From contig NZ_JADEWG010000011.1 in the NCBI RefSeq assembly GCF_015207735.1, positions 1 to 64,000 of the forward strand: a stretch of DNA of 64,000 bases, read 5' to 3'. This document shows positions 1-7,111 of the stretch, in pieces (within the stretch, counting starts at the first letter, position 1; every line of letters begins with the position of its first letter). Under the pieces are notes generated by a model that was not told where the DNA came from, did no database searches, and saw only the letters and a program-made list of their open reading frames with translations. The stretch is from [Phormidium] sp. LEGE 05292. GTDB lineage: Bacteria; Cyanobacteriota; Cyanobacteriia; Cyanobacteriales; Aerosakkonemataceae. The position numbers and the translations under genes were made by a program.

Positions 1-68
1 TCCATAGATTCCTTGCTTCCATTCCTTGTTCTTATAAGAACAAGGAATGGAAGCAAGGAATCTATGGA
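1..68. repeat. Perfect 68-bp palindrome, candidate hairpin telomere
   Basis: Bases 1-33 are the exact reverse complement of 36-68, and the central AT completes the dyad, so the whole 68 bases are one palindrome centred at 34/35 (core CTTATAAG). Each half carries two TTCCTTG words (9-15 and 22-28). Size and perfect symmetry fit the substrate of a telomere resolvase, which is encoded at 10499-11527. A palindrome beginning exactly at base 1 is what appears when a contig is read around a closed hairpin end. The true DNA end would then be at 34/35. The alternative is an assembly fold-back or a palindrome that continues to the left of the window. Confidence 0.75.
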
Positions 69-91
69 TACCAATCCGATGCGTCATATAT

Positions 92-880
92 AAATGGGTG
101 GTTAATTCATCACGTCATAGATAAGATATCCGGCTCTATGTTGTCCTGTCATAGATAGTATCAGGTATGGAGATATCCCGTCACCCATAGATATGTTTGT
201 CCATACCATAGCGTCATAGATAAATCGAGATTTTTGAGTCTGATTCCTGAAGCCAGGGGTTATACTTCTCCATCTCGTTGCGTCATAGATAGATTGGGGC
301 TGTTGAGTTATTGCGTCATGAATAAAGCGTTCGCGTAGCGTGCCGTATAGCCCTATCGGGCATTCAAGAAAAGGTGTATCGCGTAGCATTGCCTTAGCAG
401 TATCGCGCCTGCCTGCTGTAGACGTATCTGCTAAAGCGGAATCGCCAGTTACTTCTCTCTTTTTACCCGCTTGTACATAGATAGTTGCAGTCTGATTTGG
501 GAAGCGATCGCGCCGATCGCTAATTGCATCCCGTTCTTTTGCCTCTTGTATATAGATACTTGCGATCCCATTTCTGAAGCGAGTGGTTATGCTTCTCATT
601 ACCGTTGCGTCATAGATAGCTCGAAGTTTAGTCAAAATCTCAGCAATATACAGGTGATGGAGATTTGAGTGTTGATGATTCTGGTTTTTATTTTCTCTTT
701 TTATAAAAAACTTCCCTGAGTATTGATGACGCATCTTTACTTCTTTTGATGTTTCACCATGTCTTTCTGTTAAGAGAGCTAAAGAAGCTACTATCATCTG
801 TTTTCAGCTATTTTGAGCCGGACGCTTGCTCTTGCTTTTAATCTTACTACAACTTTTTCCCTTTGGTCGCATCATAGATG
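92..880. repeat. Subtelomeric array A of GTCATAGATA-like motifs
   Basis: This stretch holds about ten copies of a motif close to GCGTCATAGATA, for example near 112, 147, 182, 212, 280, 314, 472, 548, 606 and 868, at irregular spacing of roughly 30-160 bases. It also contains small dispersed repeats of the kind GCGTAGCGTGCCGTATAGCC. A diverged copy in the same orientation lies at 3624-4440. Both copies begin at an AAATG word and run to the block CTACAACTTTTTCCCTTTG. The motif resembles the GTCA-type repeats bound by TnsB at CAST ends, so it may be an expanded transposon end of the tnsB gene next door. That role is inferred. Confidence 0.6.
102..797 (-). CDS. Repeat-encoded ORF, possible hypothetical protein (IYDA repeats)
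   Basis: This 231-codon open frame runs antisense through array A. Each motif copy is translated as IYDA or a variant. A homologous open frame of 245 codons exists in array B, with the same start region (MI.A.LALLTERHGE) and with length differences that are multiples of three, so the reading frame has survived divergence. That is mild support for coding. Against it, the composition is that of repeat DNA, segments such as DTPFLECP are translations of dispersed repeats, and no known domain is visible. It may be an accidental open frame. Confidence 0.25.
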   Translation of the reverse strand: MIVASLALLTERHGETSKEVKMRHQYSGKFFIKRENKNQNHQHSNLHHLYIAEILTKLRAIYDATVMRSITTRFRNGIASIYIQEAKERDAISDRRDRFPNQTATIYVQAGKKREVTGDSALADTSTAGRRDTAKAMLRDTPFLECPIGLYGTLRERFIHDAITQQPQSIYDATRWRSITPGFRNQTQKSRFIYDAMVWTNISMGDGISPYLILSMTGQHRAGYLIYDVMN

Positions 881-1050
881 GTCAAACGCGATCGCGCCAG
901 CGTGCCGTCAGGCGTATCGCCAATCAAGACAAAGGGCACAGAACAAATACCATGAGAAAATCCACTTATCGTAGGTAGTACGCGACATTTGCCTACAAAT
1001 CGTATCGTCACCCATAGTTCAGAATTAGGTTTATCTGTCAGGAGCATACC

Positions 1051-1452
1051 ATGAGTAAAGATTTACAGCCACCAGTGAACGCAGACCACACCCAGATCGA
1101 TCGGCTCCTCGATCCAGTTGAAGTCATCAATGCCATGATTGATTTGCGGACACAAATGGCTCTGCTTGAACAACAAATTCAAGCGTTGCAGCCAGCTTTC
1201 TTTGCTGCCTGTGTCGCACTCAATACCGATAAGATTGCCTCAGAACGTGCCGTTATTACTCGTCGGCTCACTCCTGGGCAATGGGCTTATTCCCCTGATA
1301 TTGTTGAGCAGGAGGAATTGCTCAAGCTGCTCAAACGACAATTTCAACAATCCCATGAACCGATCGCAGGTCGAGAAGTTACTTGGGCTGTCAAGCTCCT
1401 GATTACTTCTGCTACGGCTCCATCTGCTGTTTCATCCTCTGTTGGGAGTTAA
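1051..1452 (+). CDS. Hypothetical protein, 133 aa
   Basis: This complete frame starts at ATG with a good ribosome binding site (CAGGAG, about 7 bases upstream). The product is helical: residues 20-50 form a likely coiled-coil or amphipathic stretch (VINAMIDLRTQMALLEQQIQ). The tail is rich in Ala and Ser. It is convergent with tnsB, which ends 41 bases downstream. The position between tnsB and array A suggests cargo of that element. I do not recognise a family and propose no function. Confidence 0.55.
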   Translation: MSKDLQPPVNADHTQIDRLLDPVEVINAMIDLRTQMALLEQQIQALQPAFFAACVALNTDKIASERAVITRRLTPGQWAYSPDIVEQEELLKLLKRQFQQSHEPIAGREVTWAVKLLITSATAPSAVSSSVGS

Positions 1453-1493
1453 GTCTCTCCGGTCAGGAATTATGATCGACATCTCATCCGAGT

Positions 1494-3308
1494 TCACAGT
1501 AAGCCTGCCTCCCTTTTCATTTGTTCATAGTCATACACCCGCACGAATGGTACGGTCAACTTCTGCTTCGGTTCTTCCGCTTCTTTTGAGGTGAATGGTT
1601 CTTCTGTTGTTGAAGCTAACTGTGAAGAAGCGGCAGACAACATTTCTTTGGCTTTGATTGAGTCGGGTTGTTCCACCGTTACTGTGGGAATTGGTGTTAC
1701 TTTCTGTTTCTTTTGTCGTTGCAGTCTCTTTATCTGCTCCTGGCGAGAGCGGACTTCTTCCAACAATGAACGATTGTCGTTCGCACAGCGTCCCCGTAGG
1801 GGAATCGCTTTGCCTGCTTCTCGTCTCCTTTGACTGATTGCTTGTGCTTCCCTGTAGGACAAGATTTCGGTTTCCCATCCCATCGCATGGGCGCGGGTGA
1901 GAAATACTTCTTTGCTCTCTACTAGTTGGTAAATATATATGGTGGTGATGTCGCGGGGGTTGTATCGGATGATGACTGATTCTCCGGCATACGCGGCTAG
2001 ATGTTCTCCTTGGTAGGTGAGGTTGGCAAACTGAATGTAGCCACTCCGGTAGACTACTCGCCGATCTCGTCGCATCAGGCATATATCTAACTCTCTTTCC
2101 CCCAATAAGGGTAGTTGTGCCATCCTTCCGGCTTCCCATCTCCCGATCCGGCTTTGCGTTGCCATCCTCGCATCTAGTGCTTGATTGTAGTGGTCTACTA
2201 TGTAACGCACTAACATCTGCTCTAGTTGTACTAGTGTTAGACAAGCTTCCGATTCGGCTTTATTCGATCGCTCTTTCACGTTACTACCTGTGTATCCTGG
2301 TACTGTGCAGAAGAATTCTCGATTGAATGTCCCAAACGGTCGCTCTACTATTCCTCCATCTGACGGTTTTCGTCGGCGGCACAGGACTATCCCTAGTTCG
2401 GTAGCTACTTGTTCTAAATGCTGCGAGCGAAAGTCTTTGCCTCCATCGGTATACAAGTACCTTGGCAATCCATAAGTCCCCCAACTCTGCTTCAATTCGT
2501 ATGCACTGCTGTACTGTTTGGGCAGTATGGCATGGCGCAATGCCAGACACACTACTGCGGCACTTGGAGCATCAAATCCTATGTGCATTCCCATCATGCA
2601 CCGCGAGTATGTGTCTACTACTATTGTTAACCAGGGTCTTCCCAGAATCTCTCCACTCATGTCTACTACCAGTAGATCTATTTGGGTGTGATCTACTTGC
2701 CACACTTGGTTCGACCATTCGATGTCTATCTCTAATCCCTCTCTACTGTTCACTTTTAACTGCTCTCCTCGCCAGCCTAACCTGCGTTTCTGTTGCTGCT
2801 GTTGTTCGAGAAGGGGACGTAGAATTCGATATACTGTGGGACGGCTCGGATACTCTTTGACTCCCTTCGCTTCTGCCTGTGCCTGCACTCTCAGGTACAC
2901 TTGTGCCCGACTCATTTTCCGGCTGCCCCGATTCCCCACCTGGTAGGTCTTCTGAATAAATTCCTGCCACTCCCGGCTGGTCTTCGCTGCTCCCCGATCC
3001 GATCGCTTTTGTCTGGGTAAGCTCGCTATTCCTTGTTCTCGCCATTTCTTGAGCAGTCTTTGCACACTCCGAACACTTATCCCTAATTGCTGGGCTACCT
3101 GTTGCTGCACCCGCCCATAGCGTTCTGTTCCTTGCACTGCGAGCAATTTCTGTATTGCCTCAATCTGTTGCTGCACCTCACCTGGCAACTCTAACGGAGC
3201 ATTTATTATTTCCCATTCTCCTGCTACGTTTTCCCTTAACACCAGTGAATCTTCCGTTTCTGGCACCAAATTATCTTCTCCGACTTTATTCGACTGGCAA
3301 GGGTACAT
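1494..3308 (-). CDS. tnsB: TnsB-type DDE transposase, type V-K CAST lineage
   Basis: This is the catalytic transposase of Tn7-like elements, which cuts and joins transposon ends. Order in the 604-aa protein: N-terminal HTH region (about 45-100, QQLGISVRSVQRLLKKW), a second DNA-binding domain, an rve/DDE core with D206 (VWQVDHTQ), D288 (YTDGGKDF) and E322 (GGIVERPF), a beta-barrel Mu-type C domain, and a TnsC-facing tail. The sequence (GFDAPS, LRHAILPK, LPGYTGSNV, ERDLDICL-like blocks) matches TnsB of cyanobacterial Cas12k transposons closely, catalytic spacing included. I chose ATG 3308, preceded by GGAGAGAGAG, over TTG 3323. No tnsC, tniQ, cas12k or guide array accompanies it, so it is an orphan. 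A dispersed repeat at about 1781-1805 adds in-frame residues near the C-terminus. Confidence 0.93.
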   Translation of the reverse strand: MYPCQSNKVGEDNLVPETEDSLVLRENVAGEWEIINAPLELPGEVQQQIEAIQKLLAVQGTERYGRVQQQVAQQLGISVRSVQRLLKKWREQGIASLPRQKRSDRGAAKTSREWQEFIQKTYQVGNRGSRKMSRAQVYLRVQAQAEAKGVKEYPSRPTVYRILRPLLEQQQQQKRRLGWRGEQLKVNSREGLEIDIEWSNQVWQVDHTQIDLLVVDMSGEILGRPWLTIVVDTYSRCMMGMHIGFDAPSAAVVCLALRHAILPKQYSSAYELKQSWGTYGLPRYLYTDGGKDFRSQHLEQVATELGIVLCRRRKPSDGGIVERPFGTFNREFFCTVPGYTGSNVKERSNKAESEACLTLVQLEQMLVRYIVDHYNQALDARMATQSRIGRWEAGRMAQLPLLGERELDICLMRRDRRVVYRSGYIQFANLTYQGEHLAAYAGESVIIRYNPRDITTIYIYQLVESKEVFLTRAHAMGWETEILSYREAQAISQRRREAGKAIPLRGRCANDNRSLLEEVRSRQEQIKRLQRQKKQKVTPIPTVTVEQPDSIKAKEMLSAASSQLASTTEEPFTSKEAEEPKQKLTVPFVRVYDYEQMKREAGLL

Positions 3309-3359
3309 GATCTCTCTCTCCAATCCCGGCTCTGCTTTGAATTCTAAGTCTTCCTTGGC

Positions 3360-3624
3360 TTCAAAAGCGACATTTATTGTGTTACTTTTTGTTTCTTTTT
3401 TTCACCCTCTATCTCTCTGTTTTGCTCTACTTTTTTTCTCTCTCACCTACATCAGTTCCTTCTGGAGCGACATTTTTCTCGATACTTTTTCTCTTATTTT
3501 CGCTTCTTCCCAGCCAATTACTTCCGTACTACATCCCTCAACCCCTTACTCCATCATCATTTCACTCCTATTTTTTCCCCGACACTTATCGTGACATTTC
3601 CGACGCTTACTGTGACACTCGACA
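3360..3624 (-). mobile_element. Putative left end of the TnsB element
   Basis: Read on the minus strand from 3624, the sequence opens with TGTCGAGTGTCACAG and repeats TGTCR words: TGTCGAG, TGTCACA, then TGTCACGA and TGTCGGGG within 55 bases, with further TGTCGCT copies near 3467 and 3371 in the tnsB leader. CAST left ends begin with TGT and carry several such TnsB-binding repeats next to tnsB, so 3624 is the likely terminus. The motif content is seen directly; end identity is inferred. No matching target duplication could be fixed, because the other end is uncertain. Confidence 0.55.
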
Positions 3625-4440
3625 AATGAGTAGTTAACTCATTGCGTCATAGATAAAATATCTCTCTCTATGTCGCTCTGTCATAGATATTATCAGGTGT
3701 GGAGCTATCCCGTCACCCATAGATATGTTTGTCCATACCATAGCGTCATAGATATACCGAGATTTTTGAGTCTGATTCTTGGAGCCAGGGGTTATACTTC
3801 TCCATTCCGTTGCGTCATAGATAGATTGGGGCTGTTGAGTTATTGCATCATGAATAGAGCGATCGCGTAGCGTGAGCGTGCCGTATAGCCCTGTCGGGCA
3901 TTCAAGAAAAGGCGTATCGCTAATCTTGGAGCCAGCAGCCATATCTTTCCACAACGTTGCGTCATAGATAACCTGTTGAGTCATCTGGTCACGACTAAAG
4001 CGATCGCGTAGCGTGAGCGTGCCGTATAGCCCTGTCGGGCATTCAAGAAAAGGTGTATCGCAGCGATCGCAACAGCCTACCGTAAGCGTATCGCTAATTG
4101 CGTCCCGTTCTTTTGCCTCTTGTATATAGATACTTGCAATCCAATTTCTGAAGCGAGGGGTTATAACTTCCCATACCATTGCATCATAGATGACTTGAAG
4201 CTTAGTCAGAATCTCAGCAATATACAGGTGATGGAGATTTAAGTTTTGATGATTCTGGCTTTGATTTTCTGTTTTTGCAAAAAACTTCCCTGAGTATTGA
4301 TGAGGCATCTTTACTTGTTTTGATGCTTCACCATGTCTTTCTGTTAAGAGAGCTAACTCTGCTGCTATCATCTGTTTTCAGCTATTTTGAGCCGGACGCT
4401 TGCTCTTGCTTTTAATCTTACTACAACTTTTTCCCTTTGA
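3624..4440. repeat. Array B of GTCATAGATA-like motifs, direct copy of array A
   Basis: A second, diverged copy of the 92-880 array in the same orientation, starting at the proposed transposon terminus. It has motifs near 3647, 3680, 3713, 3745, 3813, 3958 and 4188. Relative to copy A it has an extra internal duplication (two copies of the GTATAGCCCTGTCGGGCATT block near 3882 and 4023). The two arrays bracket tnsB as direct repeats. This fits tandem insertion of two related Tn7-like elements, or duplication of a subtelomeric block. Confidence 0.6.
3634..4371 (-). CDS. Repeat-encoded ORF, paralogue of the array A frame
   Basis: 245 codons antisense to array B, with the same organisation as the frame in array A: an N-terminal LALLTERHGE block, a KMPHQYSGKFF block, then IYDA-containing repeats. 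The frame stays open through an extra repeat insertion. There is no recognised domain, signal peptide or strong ribosome binding site. Treat it as a hypothetical frame that may only reflect repeat structure. Confidence 0.25.
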   Translation of the reverse strand: MIAAELALLTERHGEASKQVKMPHQYSGKFFAKTENQSQNHQNLNLHHLYIAEILTKLQVIYDAMVWEVITPRFRNWIASIYIQEAKERDAISDTLTVGCCDRCDTPFLECPTGLYGTLTLRDRFSRDQMTQQVIYDATLWKDMAAGSKISDTPFLECPTGLYGTLTLRDRSIHDAITQQPQSIYDATEWRSITPGSKNQTQKSRYIYDAMVWTNISMGDGIAPHLIISMTERHRERYFIYDAMS

Positions 4441-4927
4441 TTGTTCGCGCCAGCGTGCAGTAAGAGCGTATCGCCATCAAGCATCTAACTGACTAATCTA
4501 ATTCCAATTGTTGAGGCAAGCTGGCTTTCTCCTGTCCACCTTACGTAGTTTTCACCCTCGATAAATCGCCGCAGGTGGACAGCATCTAACCCTTATAGGG
4601 TAAGTATCACAGCCGTCCACCAAGTTTTAACTATCAGGGGAATAGTTCAAATATTTATGCCTGCTCTCTTGCTTTCTTTGGTGTCCTTAGTTTTTTCAAG
4701 AAAGCCTTTCTCGTTCGCGCAGCGTGGCGTTAGCCGTATCGCTTCCCCTGCTGGTGACGGGAGAGGTGACAGTTGAGGTGACGGTTGAATTCCTATATTT
4801 CATCAGCTTTTCAGGAGTTGTGACCCAAAACTTCCCCTATCGCCACAATAATCAAAAAACTTCTCTGACTCGCTTCCCAAAACAAGAAACATTTTTTCGG
4901 CATTTTCACGCCAAGTGTATCAGTATC
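4441..4927. other. Gene-free stretch with dispersed repeats
   Basis: I see no convincing gene here. It contains cyanobacterial small dispersed repeat fragments (GCCAGCGTGCAGTAAGAGCGTATCGCC at its start and a CGTTCGCGCAGCGTGGCG block near 4712). An open frame at 4724-4936 begins inside repeat DNA and is not supported. Confidence 0.5.
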
Positions 4928-5023
4928 CATTCGTGACAGGTTAAGAAAGAAGGGTGAATGTCAATGAGAGAATATGCTCAAAAACTAATCAAAAATGATT
5001 TCCCAAATCTCTCGCTGGTCGGG

Positions 5024-5062
5024 GAGAGGAAAAATGCAATTTCCAATTGCATTTTTCCTCTC
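5024..5062. repeat. Left hairpin of the inverted-repeat element
   Basis: GAGAGGAAAAATGCAATT (5024-5041) pairs perfectly with 5045-5062 around a 3-base loop. It lies directly after the GGTCGGG block of the left terminal repeat and mirrors the hairpin at 6729-6767. Confidence 0.8.
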
Positions 5063-5295
5063 TAAATGATTAGAATTTGTTTGCTCCCGCGAGCTGAGCG
5101 ACAATGAAAGATTATCAAAAATAATTAGTTGGAGAAATTAGCAAATATAAGTTGTTTCAAGAAAGAAGAGTAATAAATAAAAATCAAATAAATGGGGTTA
5201 AGTAATACCAATTCTCTGTAACAATGCGCTTAATAATTGGGATGCCTTCTTTATTGATACCTTAAGCTAAAGAAGAGGAAACAGGGTGCAGGAGT

Positions 5296-5775
5296 ATGGC
5301 TAGGACACTATCAGTAAGAATAACAGAAACAGCAGAGGAATTAGAGAAGCGGTTGAAAGTCAACTCAAAAGGGAGTGGCAAAGAAAGGTTGCTAATGCTG
5401 TACTGGCTAAAACAGGGTCTTGTAAAAAGCCGGAAAGAATTAGCCATGCGGTTAGATCGAAATGAAGCAACGATTACCAGATGGGTAAGCTTGTACAAAA
5501 AAGGCGGGGTGAAAGCATTATTAAAAGTGTCACATCCACCAGGTAACAAAGCAATAGTACCACCAGCAATAGTAGAAAAACTCAAAGAAAAATTACAACA
5601 ACCGCAGGGATTTAAGAGCTATTTGGAAGTGCAGCAGTGGCTAGAACAAGACGCTGGCGTGAAAGCAGCGTATCAAAAAGTTCATAAGCTGGTGCGTTAT
5701 CGGTTAAAAGCCAAATTAAAAGTGCCACGCCCCAGCAATAAAAAGCAGCATCCCCAAGCAGAAGAGCATTTTTAA
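5296..5775 (+). CDS. IS630 transposase, N-terminal frame (HTH)
   Basis: The first frame, 159 aa, encodes the DNA-binding half: a helix-turn-helix (residues about 45-75, SRKELAMRLDRNEATITRWVSLYKKGG) and a second winged-helix/HTH_33-like region (about 105-140) that recognise the terminal repeats. It ends at TAA 5773-5775, directly at a run of five T and six A. The DDE half continues in the -1 frame, so the functional transposase probably arises by programmed -1 frameshifting at TTTTTAAAAAA. A simple inactivating indel is the alternative. Confidence 0.85.
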   Translation: MARTLSVRITETAEELEKRLKVNSKGSGKERLLMLYWLKQGLVKSRKELAMRLDRNEATITRWVSLYKKGGVKALLKVSHPPGNKAIVPPAIVEKLKEKLQQPQGFKSYLEVQQWLEQDAGVKAAYQKVHKLVRYRLKAKLKVPRPSNKKQHPQAEEHF

Positions 5776-6350
5776 AAAACTTATCTTTAGCCGTAAAAGC
5801 ATTAGAAGAATTCGCAAATCTTGGAGAAAAAATCACGTACTTATGCCAAGATGAAACTAGGCTTGGCTTACAAACAATTCCGGGACGAATGCTAACGCTT
5901 GCAGGAGTTAAGCCGATAGGACAAGTGCAATGGAAACGAGATAATTTCTATCTTTACGGAGTAGTAGAACCGTTAACAGGAGATAGTTTCTTCTATGAAT
6001 TCTCGCATCTAGATAGTACTTGTTTTCAAAAATTTATTAATTTGGTGTCAGCCAAGTTTACAGATAGCTTAATCATTATGCAAATGGATCGAGGAAAAAT
6101 ACATCAGTCATCAATGCTGGATTGGCAAGAATTTATCATCCCAATTTTTCAACCTCCTTATTCACCAGAGCTTAATCCAATTGAAAGATTTTGGGAACAT
6201 TTAAAAGCTCAATTAAAATGGCATAACTGCCCTTGTCTTGATGAATTACGCGCAATATTGAAAAAGGCACTCGAAGAAATTACACCATCCGTTATTAGTT
6301 CCCTAACTGGCTGGGATTTTATTACTGACGCTCTCAGAAGTTTAACTTGA
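5769..6350 (+). CDS. IS630 transposase, C-terminal DDE frame
   Basis: Continuation in the -1 frame from the slippery run. It has the DDE_3 catalytic core: first Asp in YLCQDETRLGL, second Asp in MQMDRGKIH, and Glu in SPELNPIERFWEHLK. The strong IS630 signature PPYSPELNPIE is present. An internal ATG at 5889 would start downstream of the first catalytic Asp, so independent translation from it would not give an active enzyme. That supports fusion with the upstream frame by frameshift. The C-terminus is complete. Confidence 0.85.
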   Translation, partial: FLKNLSLAVKALEEFANLGEKITYLCQDETRLGLQTIPGRMLTLAGVKPIGQVQWKRDNFYLYGVVEPLTGDSFFYEFSHLDSTCFQKFINLVSAKFTDSLIIMQMDRGKIHQSSMLDWQEFIIPIFQPPYSPELNPIERFWEHLKAQLKWHNCPCLDELRAILKKALEEITPSVISSLTGWDFITDALRSLT

Positions 6351-6499
6351 ACAAATTAATACCCTAAATCGATAAATCAGCAAAAATTAGCCGGAAAGAA
6401 ATTAGCTTAAAGAAACCTTTTTAGCTAGATTTTCACCTTTTTGTCGCCAATTATAGGTTAAATTTTGGCTATAATTAGGGCAATTTTGTCATTTTTGAC

Positions 6500-6548
6500 A
6501 ATCTATTTTTAGGAGAGGGAGCGCAGCGAACTCTCCTAAAAATAGATT
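6500..6548. terminator. 18-bp perfect hairpin downstream of IS630 transposase
   Basis: AATCTATTTTTAGGAGAG (6500-6517) pairs perfectly with 6531-6548 around a 13-base loop. It lies between the transposase stop and the right terminal repeat. It could terminate transposase transcription or block read-in from outside. Confidence 0.55.
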
Positions 6549-6728
6549 TATTATCATTCCGTTACGAGCAAAAGTATCTGAGACTGAAACTATTTTATTA
6601 AGCGCATCTTTACAGAGAACTGGTATTAGATGAGCAAAACTTTTATGAAAGCTAGTTTGACATCTTTAGTACCCTGATGCTCTTAAAGTTTGTGCTGGTG
6701 TCGAATTCTTGAAAATCATCATCATACA

Positions 6729-6767
6729 AAGAGGTCTAAGGCAATCAGTGATTGCCTTAGACCTCTT
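6729..6767. repeat. Right hairpin of the inverted-repeat element
   Basis: AAGAGGTCTAAGGCAATCA (6729-6747) pairs perfectly with 6749-6767. It abuts the CCCGACCAACG block of the right terminal repeat, as the left hairpin does, but the stem sequence is different. Structure rather than sequence is conserved. Confidence 0.8.
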
Positions 6768-7111
6768 CCCGACCAACGCAAAATTCCCAAAATCATTCCT
6801 ATTTTATTAAGCATATTCACTTATTGACATTTGTTCTGTTTTCTTAACCTGTCACGAATGCTCCTGGTAAGGGTAGGCAAATTTTCTGTACACAAAACTA
6901 TAATTTTATGTACACCGATCGCTAAGTGGTTTGTTTTTACTTTGATTGGCAGTTTTTCAATTTATCGCTGCTTATACACCATAATTCTTGGCTAGCTACC
7001 CACACTTTTATCGCATCAATATTTACATTAATTCTCTTGACTTTTTAAGGTTTTTCTGCATGAGCTATTAACCAAGACTGTGCGATATCGTGTAGCGATC
7101 GCATTGGGGCT

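Larger units (their letters stand above)
5205..6626 (+). mobile_element. IS630-family insertion sequence, about 1.42 kb
   Basis: The 31-base terminal inverted repeats begin ATACCA[A/G]TTCTCTGTAA on each side (5205 onward and 6626 backward) with about three mismatches, and are flanked by TA at 5203-5204 and 6627-6628, the target duplication expected of IS630/Tc1 elements. The element carries one transposase in two overlapping frames. It looks intact and is inserted in the middle of the MITE-like element. Confidence 0.88.
4928..6860. mobile_element. MITE-like inverted-repeat element split by IS630
   Basis: The ends are imperfect inverted repeats of about 95 bases: 4928-5023 matches the reverse complement of 6768-6860, starting CATTCGTGACAGGTTAAGAAA on both sides and ending at a shared CTGGTCGGG or TTGGTCGGG block. 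Just inside each end sits a near-perfect hairpin. Removing the nested IS630 (5205-6626 plus one TA) leaves about 510 bases with no coding capacity, so this is a non-autonomous element. The parent family is not recognised. Confidence 0.7.

Noticed and set aside
1..68. Ordinary transcription terminator hairpin
   Set aside because: A 68-base perfect dyad with no adjacent gene end and no T-run is not a normal terminator; the resolvase gene makes a telomere the better reading.
92..880. CRISPR array
   Set aside because: The motif copies are short (about 10-12 bases), unevenly spaced and flanked by related rather than unique sequence, unlike CRISPR repeats and spacers.
847..1047. 66-codon minus-strand frame
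   Set aside because: It begins in the leader of the 1051 gene and ends in repeat-derived IYDAT; no ribosome binding site or domain, so it is probably part of the repeat block.
1531..3045. Frames of 100-237 codons overlapping tnsB in other frames
   Set aside because: They are shadows of the tnsB coding sequence with no independent support.
4724..4936. 70-codon plus-strand frame
   Set aside because: It starts inside a dispersed repeat, has low complexity (TGEVTVEVTVEF) and runs into the MITE end.
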